A stretch of 64,000 nucleotides of DNA, taken from Vagococcus xieshaowenii. Lineage in GTDB: Bacteria; Bacillota; Bacilli; Lactobacillales; Vagococcaceae. The DNA lies in NCBI RefSeq assembly GCF_004792515.1, contig NZ_CP038865.1, forward strand, positions 1,830,001 to 1,894,000, in the 5' to 3' direction. The position numbers were made by a program, and so were the translations under genes. Under the pieces are notes generated by a model that was not told the DNA's origin, searched no databases, and saw only the letters and a program-made list of their open reading frames with translations. Below, piece by piece: positions 36,893 through 46,600 of the stretch; the stretch's first letter is position 1; the number at the start of each line of letters is the position of its first letter.

Positions 36893-36924
36893 ACATAAAA
36901 TCGGCAGTTTTGTTCTGCCGATTC
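36893..36924 (-). terminator. terminator between WxL genes of cluster 2
   Basis: ATCGGCAG and CTGCCGAT with loop TTTTGTT; on the minus strand the stem is followed by TTTATGTTTT. It would lower transcription of the following large gene. Confidence 0.75.
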
Positions 36925-36953
36925 CGTGGTCACATTATTCACTAGTACTCAAA

Positions 36954-37790
36954 CTATAACGCATTCGCTGGTGTGTTACCCAACACCCAGTTTAAATTTG
37001 TAGTGTAACAAGTCGCTTTTATTTTAGCATTGGCTGGAACATTTAGAAGTATACTTTTATTTTTTATAGCATCTCCTTCTAAAGGCATACCATTTTCATC
37101 CATTTTATTATAATCCTTCTCACTAACAAGGCTTTCTTCATTTCCCATTGAATAAACGAACGTACCTGCTCCGTGACCTTCCGCTGCTGACATCAATGGT
37201 TGACTCTTCCCTACAGTTAGAGCAAAGCTACCAACGTAGGTTAACCCTTCCTTATCCTCTGCTTTCGTTTGAATGTTAGCATCACTTATGCTAATTTGCG
37301 CGTTTTCAAGAGGAGCTCCAGACACATCTTTGAACTTATCCGTTTGTGTAACTGATAGATTCCAACCACTAAGCGAGCCTCGTTGGTCTGTAATTTGAAC
37401 GTAACTTGGTACATCTTTCTCAGTTGGCTCGCCTTCTTCAGCATTCTTTAATGTAATATGTTGGGCGATTGCTTTATAATTAGCTGTTTTAGTAGATATT
37501 TTGTTCATACCAAAGTACAGTTTAGAGGCGTAATCAATTGATAATGGTCCTGATGTTGGCGTTGGTTTATCCGGCTCACCAGGATGTTCTGGATCCATTG
37601 GTTGAACGGGAATATCTGGATCAGGGTCTGTGGGGTCTGTTGGAGCAATTGGGCCATCCCCTGAAATAAAGTTTACAGCATTATCATCCCGACTCAAGGT
37701 GCCCCCTTCATTTTCTTCTGCTAAACTTGTTGTTGATAATGAGCCCAAAACCATGGTACTCATTAATGCTACTCCTATCATTTTTTTCAT
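36954..37790 (-). CDS. WxL-domain surface protein
   Basis: The product (about 278 aa) has a signal peptide ending TSLAEE, a Pro/Asp linker (PTDPTDPDPDIPVQP) and a WxL domain: LSIDYASKLYFG, YVQITDQRGSLSGWNLSV (first motif) and NLNWVLGNTPANAL at the end. It shares its pattern with the neighbouring WxL proteins (37820 and 62316). ATGATG start with GGAGGAATT before it. Confidence 0.9.
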   Translation of the reverse strand: MKKMIGVALMSTMVLGSLSTTSLAEENEGGTLSRDDNAVNFISGDGPIAPTDPTDPDPDIPVQPMDPEHPGEPDKPTPTSGPLSIDYASKLYFGMNKISTKTANYKAIAQHITLKNAEEGEPTEKDVPSYVQITDQRGSLSGWNLSVTQTDKFKDVSGAPLENAQISISDANIQTKAEDKEGLTYVGSFALTVGKSQPLMSAAEGHGAGTFVYSMGNEESLVSEKDYNKMDENGMPLEGDAIKNKSILLNVPANAKIKATCYTTNLNWVLGNTPANAL

Positions 37791-37819
37791 CATAATTCCT
37801 CCTATACTAATAAAATTGT

Positions 37820-38608
37820 TTATTGGGCAATATTTCCCGGAACATTTTTCAATTTCCAGTCAATAGTTGCTGTATACTCTTGTGCGACTTTTTTTGATTC
37901 TCCAGGAATGATTAATTTGATATCAGGGCTTAATTTAGTGGTTTTGTCTCCATATTCCCCTATGTCTAACTTCTTGTTTATTAAATTTTCTGGATGCCCT
38001 AACCCAATGACCCAAGTACCTGCTCCTTGATTAGGGCCAGATGTTACAAGCGTTTGTTCTGCTGAATTAATAACACTTTCTCCACTTTTTACAACAGGCG
38101 CAAGTGACTGACTATTTGAATGAGTCATTAAATTAGATAAGACAATCTCTGCTCCTGTCAAAATTTGGGTACCATGATGAAACGCCTCTACTTGTTGAAC
38201 AGACACCGACCAACTATCATTATTATTCCCTCTTGTATCCGTTATTTGGATAAAATTGATAGACTCACGACTCACGCCATCATGGTCAATATACCGTTGG
38301 GCTGCCGCTTTGTAGCTCTTGTCTTTAGAGCTAATCCATTGATTTCCGAAGTAAAAGCGAGACACAAAATCAAGCGAAAGTGGTCCAGGAAAATTAGTGA
38401 TTCCACCAGGCTTATCATCAGGATCTAAAGGAACGATTGGTTTTTCTGGAGAAGGCTTTTCTGGATCAACAATCGACGGAACACTTGCATCTCCTGCTTC
38501 CATTTGGATGCCAAGATCACTTGATTTATCCTGATTATTAGCCGCATGCACGATACTTGGTAATAGCAGTAAGCCTACTACACAAATTAATTTATTACCC
38601 TTCCTCAT
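37820..38608 (-). CDS. WxL-domain surface protein
   Basis: The product (about 262 aa from the chosen start MRKGNKLIC) has a signal peptide ending VHAANN, a Pro/Asp/Lys linker and a WxL domain: LSLDFVSRFYFGNQ, FIQITDTRGNNNDSWSVSV and TIDWKLKNVPGNIAQ at the end. The start at 38608 follows GAAGGAATG; nine further residues upstream are possible in frame (start 38635). It is separated by 26 bp from the next WxL gene and by 3 bp, in the longer version, from the upstream LPQLN gene. Confidence 0.87.
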   Translation of the reverse strand: MRKGNKLICVVGLLLLPSIVHAANNQDKSSDLGIQMEAGDASVPSIVDPEKPSPEKPIVPLDPDDKPGGITNFPGPLSLDFVSRFYFGNQWISSKDKSYKAAAQRYIDHDGVSRESINFIQITDTRGNNNDSWSVSVQQVEAFHHGTQILTGAEIVLSNLMTHSNSQSLAPVVKSGESVINSAEQTLVTSGPNQGAGTWVIGLGHPENLINKKLDIGEYGDKTTKLSPDIKLIIPGESKKVAQEYTATIDWKLKNVPGNIAQ

Positions 38609-38638
38609 TCCTTCACCTACTTCCTCTAGCCACACTAA

Positions 38639-38962
38639 TTAACTTTCTTGCATTACCGTATATAGCCAGTAAAAATAACTCGTCATCATAATAATCAACC
38701 ATCCCAAAGCAGATAAATTGTTGGCTTGCTCATTTAATTGAGGTAAATAGGCCTCTACCACTTCCAACGTACCTTCTTGATTAGTATTGGCCTCTCCATC
38801 ACCTGTTTTTATTTCATCTGGACCATTGTCTTCTTGATATTCACCAATAAAACCCGTTCCACCAGAAGAATGGGTATTAACACTAGCTGCTTGAATAGCA
38901 AGCGGTGGCCAAGATATCAAAAGATATAGCCCTACAAATAACCGTGCCACTTTTTTGAACAT
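38639..38962 (-). CDS. small surface protein with atypical sorting signal (LPQLN)
   Basis: The product (107 aa from the chosen start) has a signal peptide, a Gly/Asn/Glu-rich spacer and a C-terminal signal that looks like a sortase signal, but the motif reads YLPQLNEQ, the Thr being replaced by Leu, and the final tail YWLYTVMQES has no basic residues. It occupies the place of the LPXTG protein in the cluster (compare LPQTN at 28297). Sortase needs the Thr for cleavage, so this protein is probably membrane retained or non-functional as a wall anchor. Confidence 0.75.
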   Translation of the reverse strand: MFKKVARLFVGLYLLISWPPLAIQAASVNTHSSGGTGFIGEYQEDNGPDEIKTGDGEANTNQEGTLEVVEAYLPQLNEQANNLSALGWLIIMMTSYFYWLYTVMQES

Positions 38963-38991
38963 CTTTGCCATCCCCTTTCTGTGCTATTGGT

Positions 38992-40041
38992 CTATTTTTT
39001 TTTCTTGTTTTTTACTTGTAAGGCGATTAACACCATCAATAAGATAATAATCAAAGCCACTCCAATTAACACATATAACATCGTATTATCTTTTTCTATT
39101 GAAACATCAGACTTGTTTAATTTTCTCGCTTCATCGGCTTTGATTTCAAAGTCTTTAGTTAAATGCCACTTGTCCTCACCTGATGTCGCATCGATTGTCA
39201 TTGTATACTTGCCGGACTTGATTTTTTCACCCAACAAACGAATGGGAAACGTCATGGTTGTATTAGGTGCCATTTGCATCTGTTCTTGTGACGCTTTATA
39301 AATCACCTCATCCTGATTACGTTTGGTCACTTTAGCGCTTACAGTTAATTGATTTAGATATTTTGCTGTTGGATTTTGCAGATGAGCAAAAATCACATTA
39401 CGTGCATTCACTTGATCCGCTGTTGCTTTCGTTAATTTCAAATCAGAATTCAAAGCTGTTTCGTTTTCTCTTAATAACAATGCCAAAACGAGTGAAAAAG
39501 TATTCTTAATGCTAATTCCTTGATCATTAGATTCTTCTTTTGCTTCATTTTGTTCTTTTTCTCTAAATGTAATACCACCTGCTAATACACCGTTGAATTC
39601 TTTTGGCGGCATGGTCACATTAAACTTATAGAAAACAGCACGTTGAGCCGGAACTTTTATTTCTTGCTCATCATTAGAAATTAACTTACTAATATCATAT
39701 GGCGCTGTCTTATCTAATTGTTCATCTGCTTTCCCGTACTCGACTGCACCATTTAAATTAGTCGTAGCGGCTGCAATGTCAGGTTCAACCACAATATCCT
39801 CATCCGAATGATTAAACACTTTCACTGCTAATTCTTGCTTTTGTCCTGGTGCCATATCTAAATCAAAGTAACTACTTCCTTCACGTTGATTATCAGGCAA
39901 CACCGCCTCAACATTAAAGTTCACCTCTGAGGCCTTCACTACTTGTGTAACAAAGACATCACTGCCAACAAGCACCAATAAGGCTACGACAAATTTCATC
40001 CATCCTAACCATACTGCATTTCTTTTATTCTCCATTTTCAT
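38992..40041 (-). CDS. DUF916/DUF3324 WxL-interacting protein of cluster 2
   Basis: The product (349 aa from the chosen start) has a signal peptide ending VVKASE, a DUF916 domain with YFDLDMAPGQKQELAVKVFNH, GGITF, a DUF3324 domain ending DEDKWHLTKDFEI-like, and a C-terminal transmembrane helix with KNKKKK tail. Start at 40041 (MKMENK) follows GGAGGAG; several in-frame ATGs further upstream seem leader. It is the first gene of cluster 2. Confidence 0.88.
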   Translation of the reverse strand: MKMENKRNAVWLGWMKFVVALLVLVGSDVFVTQVVKASEVNFNVEAVLPDNQREGSSYFDLDMAPGQKQELAVKVFNHSDEDIVVEPDIAAATTNLNGAVEYGKADEQLDKTAPYDISKLISNDEQEIKVPAQRAVFYKFNVTMPPKEFNGVLAGGITFREKEQNEAKEESNDQGISIKNTFSLVLALLLRENETALNSDLKLTKATADQVNARNVIFAHLQNPTAKYLNQLTVSAKVTKRNQDEVIYKASQEQMQMAPNTTMTFPIRLLGEKIKSGKYTMTIDATSGEDKWHLTKDFEIKADEARKLNKSDVSIEKDNTMLYVLIGVALIIILLMVLIALQVKNKKKK

Positions 40042-40119
40042 CACTCCTCCATTCATCACAAAACACCCCTTTAATAAAATGTTACCACCAATTATAAAAA
40101 TACACACATTATTTGACAT

Positions 40120-40508
40120 AAAAAACGATGGATTCCCCCATAAATAACAGCTATTTTTATAATTTCAAAAAAAATAAGCACCGCTGACCTAATCATCAAA
40201 AAGATTGTGAATTAAATTTATTTCTATAAATTATTAAAAATAACTACTAAAATTTAATAAATAAATTCCTAATAATCTCATTTTGACATGGTCAAATAAA
40301 TACAATTTACATGCTGACAAGATGTCCTCTAGCAAAAATCATCCCATAACTAACATTAAACTCTAGACTAAATCTTTAAAATTAACGTTTAAGCTCGCTT
40401 TTACTTACATTTTTAAACCACCCTGAATAGTTATTTCTACACCATTTCACAATATTTTACGGATAAAAAGCCGATTTTAGCTACGGTTTATTATTCGACC
40501 ACTCACCC
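40120..40508. other. intergenic region upstream of WxL cluster 2
   Basis: About 390 bp of AT-rich sequence that should include the promoter of cluster 2. I see no good consensus promoter and no coding frame. Confidence 0.4.
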
Positions 40509-40632
40509 AAAAAAAAGACACCTTCCAAATGAATGGAAAGTGTCTTGAAACGTCTCTATTAATTAACAGTTTAATGTATGATAATTAATAAAATGACATT
40601 CTATCATTACCACAACTTATTGAGTTGGTTTA
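40509..40632 (-). repeat. hairpin repeat copy B with accessory box (left border of adhesin island)
   Basis: The hairpin (AAGACACTTTCCATTC / TTTGGAAGGTGTCTT on the minus strand, 40516-40547, with a T8 run) is the terminator of the giant adhesin gene. About 40 bp away lies a second shared box, ATGACATTCTATCATTACC followed by ACAACTT-A-TTGAGTTGGTT (40592-40630). The same pair occurs at 50301-50506 beyond the other end of the adhesin-regulator block. Confidence 0.8.
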
Positions 40633-40645
40633 TTAATAGAATTAT

Positions 40646-43600
40646 TTAATTATTTTTAACTTTTCTATTTATTAATATAAACAAACTAGCTAATAGTACT
40701 AGAATTCCCACGATGATTTCTAGATAGTTTTTAGCCTCTCCAGTTTGTGGTAAGTATGTATGTGGGCTAGAACCATATTTATTATTCTCAGATTCCACAT
40801 TTTCATCATTATCTATCGTAGGTCTATTTTCATTTATAAGTGTATTATATTTAGTTAGAGTTATAAGTTTCGTATCTTCTTTAATTTCAAAAGTTTGAGG
40901 TGTACTATCTAATTTATAACCTTCTGGAGCTTTTGTTTCAACTAATTGATACTCACCTATATCTAAATCACTAATTAATAGTAATCCTTCTTGATCAGTA
41001 ACCAACCCTTCTATCAGTAAATTTCCTGATGAATCTAACAACTTAAATTCGGCATTAGATAGTAACTCATTTGATAGACTATCTCTTTTCTCTAACTTAA
41101 CATTTTTACTAATACCATAGTTGGTCTTAGACAGCTCAGTAGATTCAGATTCTTTTACAACCTCAAATTCAATTGGAGTATTATCTAGTTCATAACCTGT
41201 TGGCGATTGAACCTCAATTAACTGATATTTACCATAAGGCAAGTCAGCAATTGCTAATTTCCCATTTTCATCCGTTACTAAATTATCAATTACTATCTCA
41301 TTCTTACTGTTTCTAAGTTCAAACACTGCTCCAGACAATAGAGCTCCTGTATCTCCATCAATTTTTTCTAAAATAACACTACCCTTTATTAATGTATTTG
41401 TTTTCCTTACCTCGATTGCTTCTTTTTGACCTTTTTCAATCGTAAATGTCACTGGCTTACTGTCTAATTCATAGCCCGTTGGTGCTTGGGTTTCTACTAA
41501 TTGATACTCACCTGGTGCTAATTCATCAACGGCTAACTTACCTCTCGCATCTGTAACTAAACCGCTCTTGATTACATTACCTTCGCTGTCTTGTAATTCA
41601 AATACCGCTCCGGATAATACTTCTGCCGTTTTTCCGTCACTCTTCGTTAACACCACTCCTCCAGGTGTTAACTTGTTGGTCATGCTTACTTCTACTGCTT
41701 CTTTTTGACCTTTTTCAATCGTGAATGTTACTGGCTTACTATCTAATTCATAGCCCGTTGGTGCTTGGGTTTCTACTAATTGATACTCACCTGGTGCTAA
41801 ATCATCAATTGCTAACTTACCACTCGCATCTGTAACTAAACCGCTCTTGATTACATTGCCTTCGCTGTCTTGTAATTCAAATACCGCTCCGGATAATGCT
41901 TCTGCCGTTTTTCCGTCACTCTTCGTTAACACCACTCCTCCAGGTGTTAACTTGTTGGTCATACTTACTTCTACTGCTTCTTTTTGACCTTTTTCAATCG
42001 TGAATGTCACTGGCTTACTATCCAATTCATAGCCCGTTGGTGCTTGGGTTTCTACTAATTGATACTCACCTGGTGCTAAATCATCAACTGCTAATTTACC
42101 ACTCGCATCTGTGACTAAACCGCTCTTGATTACATTGCCTTCGCTGTCTTGTAATTCAAATACCGCTCCGGATAATGCTTCTGCCGTTTTTCCGTCACTC
42201 TTCGTTAACACCACTCCTCCAGGTGTTAACTTGTTGGTCATACTTACTTCTACTGCTTCTTTTTGACCTTTTTCAATCGTGAATGTCACTGGCTTACTAT
42301 CCAATTCATAGCCCGTTGGTGCTTGGGTTTCTACTAATTGATACTCACCTGGTGCTAAATCATCAACTGCTAATTTACCACTCGCATCTGTGACTAAACC
42401 GCTCTTGATTACATTGCCTTCGCTGTCTTGTAATTCAAATACCGCTCCGGATAATGCTTCTGCCGTTTTTCCGTCACTCTTCGTTAACACCACTCCTCCA
42501 GGTGTTAACTTGTTGGTCATACTTACTTCTACTGCTTCTTTTTGACCTTTTTCAATCGTGAATGTTACTGGCTTACTATCTAATTCATAGCCCGTTGGTG
42601 CTTGGGTTTCTACTAATTGATACTCACCTGGTGCTAAATCATCAACTGCTAATTTACCACTCGCATCTGTGACTAAACCGCTCTTGATTACATTGCCTTC
42701 GCTGTCTTGTAATTCAAATACCGCTCCGGATAATGCTTCTGCCGTTTTTCCGTCACTCTTCGTTAACACCACTCCTCCAGGTGTTAACTTGTTGGTCATA
42801 CTTACTTCTACTGCTTCTTTTTGACCTTTTTCAATCGTGAATGTCACTGGCTTACTATCCAATTCATAGCCCGTTGGTGCTTGGGTTTCTACTAATTGAT
42901 ACTCACCTGGTGCTAAATCATCAACTGCTAATTTACCACTCGCATCTGTGACTAAACCGCTCTTGATTACATTACCTTCGCTGTCTTGTAATTCAAATAC
43001 CGCTCCGGATAATACTTCTGCCGTTTTTCCGTCACTCTTCGTTAACACCACTCCTCCAGGTGTTAACTTGTTGGTCATGCTTACTTCTACTGCTTCTTTT
43101 TGACCTTTTTCAATCGTGAATGTTACTGGCTTACTATCTAATTCATAGCCCGTTGGTGCTTGGGTTTCTACTAATTGATACTCACCTGGTGCTAAATCAT
43201 CAATTGCTAACTTACCACTCGCATCTGTAACTAAACCGCTCTTGATTACATTGCCTTCGCTGTCTTGTAATTCAAATACCGCTCCGGATAATACTTCTGC
43301 CGTTTTTCCGTCACTCTTCGTTAACACCACTCCTCCAGGTGTTAACTTGTTGGTCATGCTTACTTCTACTGCTTCTTTTTGACCTTTTTCAATCGTGAAT
43401 GTTACTGGCTTACTATCTAATTCATAGCCCGTTGGTGCTTGGGTTTCTACTAATTGATACTCACCTGGTGCTAAATCATCAATTGATACACGGCCATCTC
43501 TTCCCGTTTCTAGACCACTTCTTATCACAATTCCTTCATGGTCCCTTATTTCAAACACCGCACCTTCTAAGGCTTCAGATGTTTTATCATCTACTTTCTC

Positions 43601-46600
43601 TACTATTACCGATCCTGGTGTTAACGTGTTGATTACCGTTAAGTGTAAGACGGATGTTTCATTCACTTTCACTTCAAATGCCACTGGTTTCGATACTAAC
43701 TCGTAACCCGTTGGCGCTTTTGTTTCAACCAATTGATACTTCCCTGGCGCTAAATCTTCCACACTTAGACGACCATCTCTTCCAGTCACTAAACCTTCTT
43801 GTACGGCATTCCCTTCGGAATCTAATACTTTAAAGACGGCACCTTCTAACGACTTGCCTGTCTTACCATCTACTTTGTTTACAATCACTCCACCTGGCGT
43901 TAACGTATTTTCAACGGTTACTGGTACTTTTATTTCATTTTGTTCTTCATTATAAAGATCGACACTTTCTTTTAAATCATCTGTTACTTTCATCTCTTTC
44001 GTGATAGGTGCTACTTTATTAATCAATAAGTTATCTGATAACATTGTTAGTGTTTCAGCCGGAACAACGACTTCTACCAATTCATCACTTAATTGATAAC
44101 CATCAGGTGCTTTTACTTCGTGTAAGTAATATGCACCAGGTAATAAACCCTTAATTTCTACCTTACCATCTGATCCGGTAGTATAAATAATACTTGGTAA
44201 TATTTCATTTTCATTAGCATCTAATAATTTAAACTCTGCTCCCGCTAACGGTTCTTTGGTTTTTCCATCAATTTTAGTTAACCCAATATCCCCTAATTTT
44301 AATTTGTTTAACACAGGCGGTAATATTACCTCTTCTGCGCCAACAATTTCAAACGGTATTGGGGTTGCATCTAATTGATAACCTTCTAAAGTACTTTTTT
44401 CAACAAATTCGTACGATCCATATGGTAAATCTTTTCTAATTTCACCAAGTTCATTAGTTAAGATACCTTCTTCAACCAATTCTTTAGCACCTTCTGAATT
44501 CAATTTGTATAAATCAAATGAAACATTTTGTAGAGGTTTTGTATCATAAGGCTTTTCTTTACCATATTCAAAAACTTCTCCATACTTCTTCAATAGTACC
44601 GAACCTGTACTTTTCGTATTTGGAACAATCAATGTTACTTCACGATTTTCTTCAAAATCTATTGTAAATTTTATTTCCTCTTCAGATAATTCATACCCTT
44701 CCGGCGCTTGAATTTCTTTTAAAGAGTAATTCCCTTCATTTAGATTTTTAACTGAAATCTTTCCATCTACAGTTTCTATTCTATCTACCGCGGCATCTTC
44801 TTCATCATATAATTCAAATATGGCACCCGATAATAATTTATTAGTATCACTACTATCCACCTTTTGAATAGTAAGTTTTCCTTTAATCGGTTCATTTGGT
44901 ACTGTTAACTTTATTAATTCTTCATCTTCTTTTATAGAAAATTCTATTGGTCCATCTAATGAAAGATATCCAGGTAGGGCACTTGTTTCTATAAATTTAT
45001 ACTTACCAACTTCTAAATTATCTACTCTGATTAATCCGTTACTATCCGTTGTAAGATTAGATTCTATTACAGTATCGTTTTCGTCTAATAAATCAAATTT
45101 CACTTCGGATAACGGTAACTTCGTTAGACTATCAATTTTTTCTAACTCTACAGAACCATATCCTGTCAATTTAACACTAATAGGGTTAGACTCTACAAAT
45201 TCATGTTCATTATATGATCCAGCATATGAATTCGTTTGTAATTGTCCATACTCTGCTTCCTCTGATGGCTTACCTTTTACCACTACTGTTTTAGTTGCGC
45301 CTTCTGCCAATTCTTCTTCAACGACCACTTTTATTGATTTTATTTGACTAAAATCACTCACACTTTCTTGCCAAGAAGGATCATTTGCCGCTTCTTTCAA
45401 TGCTGTTGCGCCAATAAAACGCTCAGTTGAATAATAAACTTTAACGCCATCCGGATAATCTAATTCTTCAGATAAAATAAAATCAAATTCTGATCCTCTG
45501 CTCTCACCAGCTCCAGTTGTTAAGCTATCGTCTTTATAAGGAAGGTTATCTATCATCACAATATTATTGATATTATATCCTATTTTATTTAATACGCTCA
45601 ATTGGTATGAGAACTCTTTATTTTTACTTGTTTTCCCAATTGCAGGTGACGTTAAATAGCTACTATTTAAACTTCCTTTGATTTTCTTTTCAAATAAAAC
45701 AGTTTTTACAGGTGCTACTAAAACATCTGAACTTTTGAAACTTACGAATTTATCCTTACCGGTATCCCCATTCCCATTAACATCATACAGATCATCAGTC
45801 AAAGAAGATGTCACAATATTGTACCCATTTTTTTCATAAGCATATGCTAGGTTTTTATTAATACCATCTTCAGTTGATTCCGTAACTTTTAATTTGTAGT
45901 CAAAAGATATACTAGGTATCTTGCTACTTTCATTGAATTTGACAGTATAAATTATCGCAGTCTTACCACTAGATAAATAGTCATCCACTATTTCATATGA
46001 AACGTCTATGTCATTACTCTTTTTTGTAAGCTCTACAAATTTCATCCCTTCAGGTATAAAATCTACCACTTCATATTCAATATCTCTATCTTCATCTTGA
46101 CTTTTAGTATGGTCAATAAAAATATGATATTCAGCTTCTTCTCCTGGTAATAATGTTTGTGATGTACCTATTGAATTCTTTCCTATATAAAATCTCGGCG
46201 TTTCCTTATCAGCTAATGTATAAAAATCGTTCACTTGATTGCCTGAGTATATGTATACATCCTCTTGATTTTCATCGGTTACCTTAATATTAGCGTAATT
46301 TTCTAATTTATCTGTTATAGACTCTAAATCATAAGGTGTATCCTCTTGTGTGAATTTAACCCCTATATTAATATCAAAACTATTTTGATTATAGGGTAAC
46401 GAAATCTCTTTATTAGTTTTTACGATTAAATTTTTATATTTAGTACCATCTGTTATCTCAAATTTTCCTCCAGCTAATAACGTATCGGTTAACACTATTT
46501 CAGTATTATCTTCCGTAACACCAATAACTGTTAAAACGGTTTCTTCAGGAACATTGGTAGCCTCAACTGAAGAATAATAGAGTATCTTACCATTTCCAGC

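Noticed and set aside
41394-43346. CRISPR or duplicated genes
   Set aside because: The 279-bp repeats are in-frame protein repeats of one adhesin gene.
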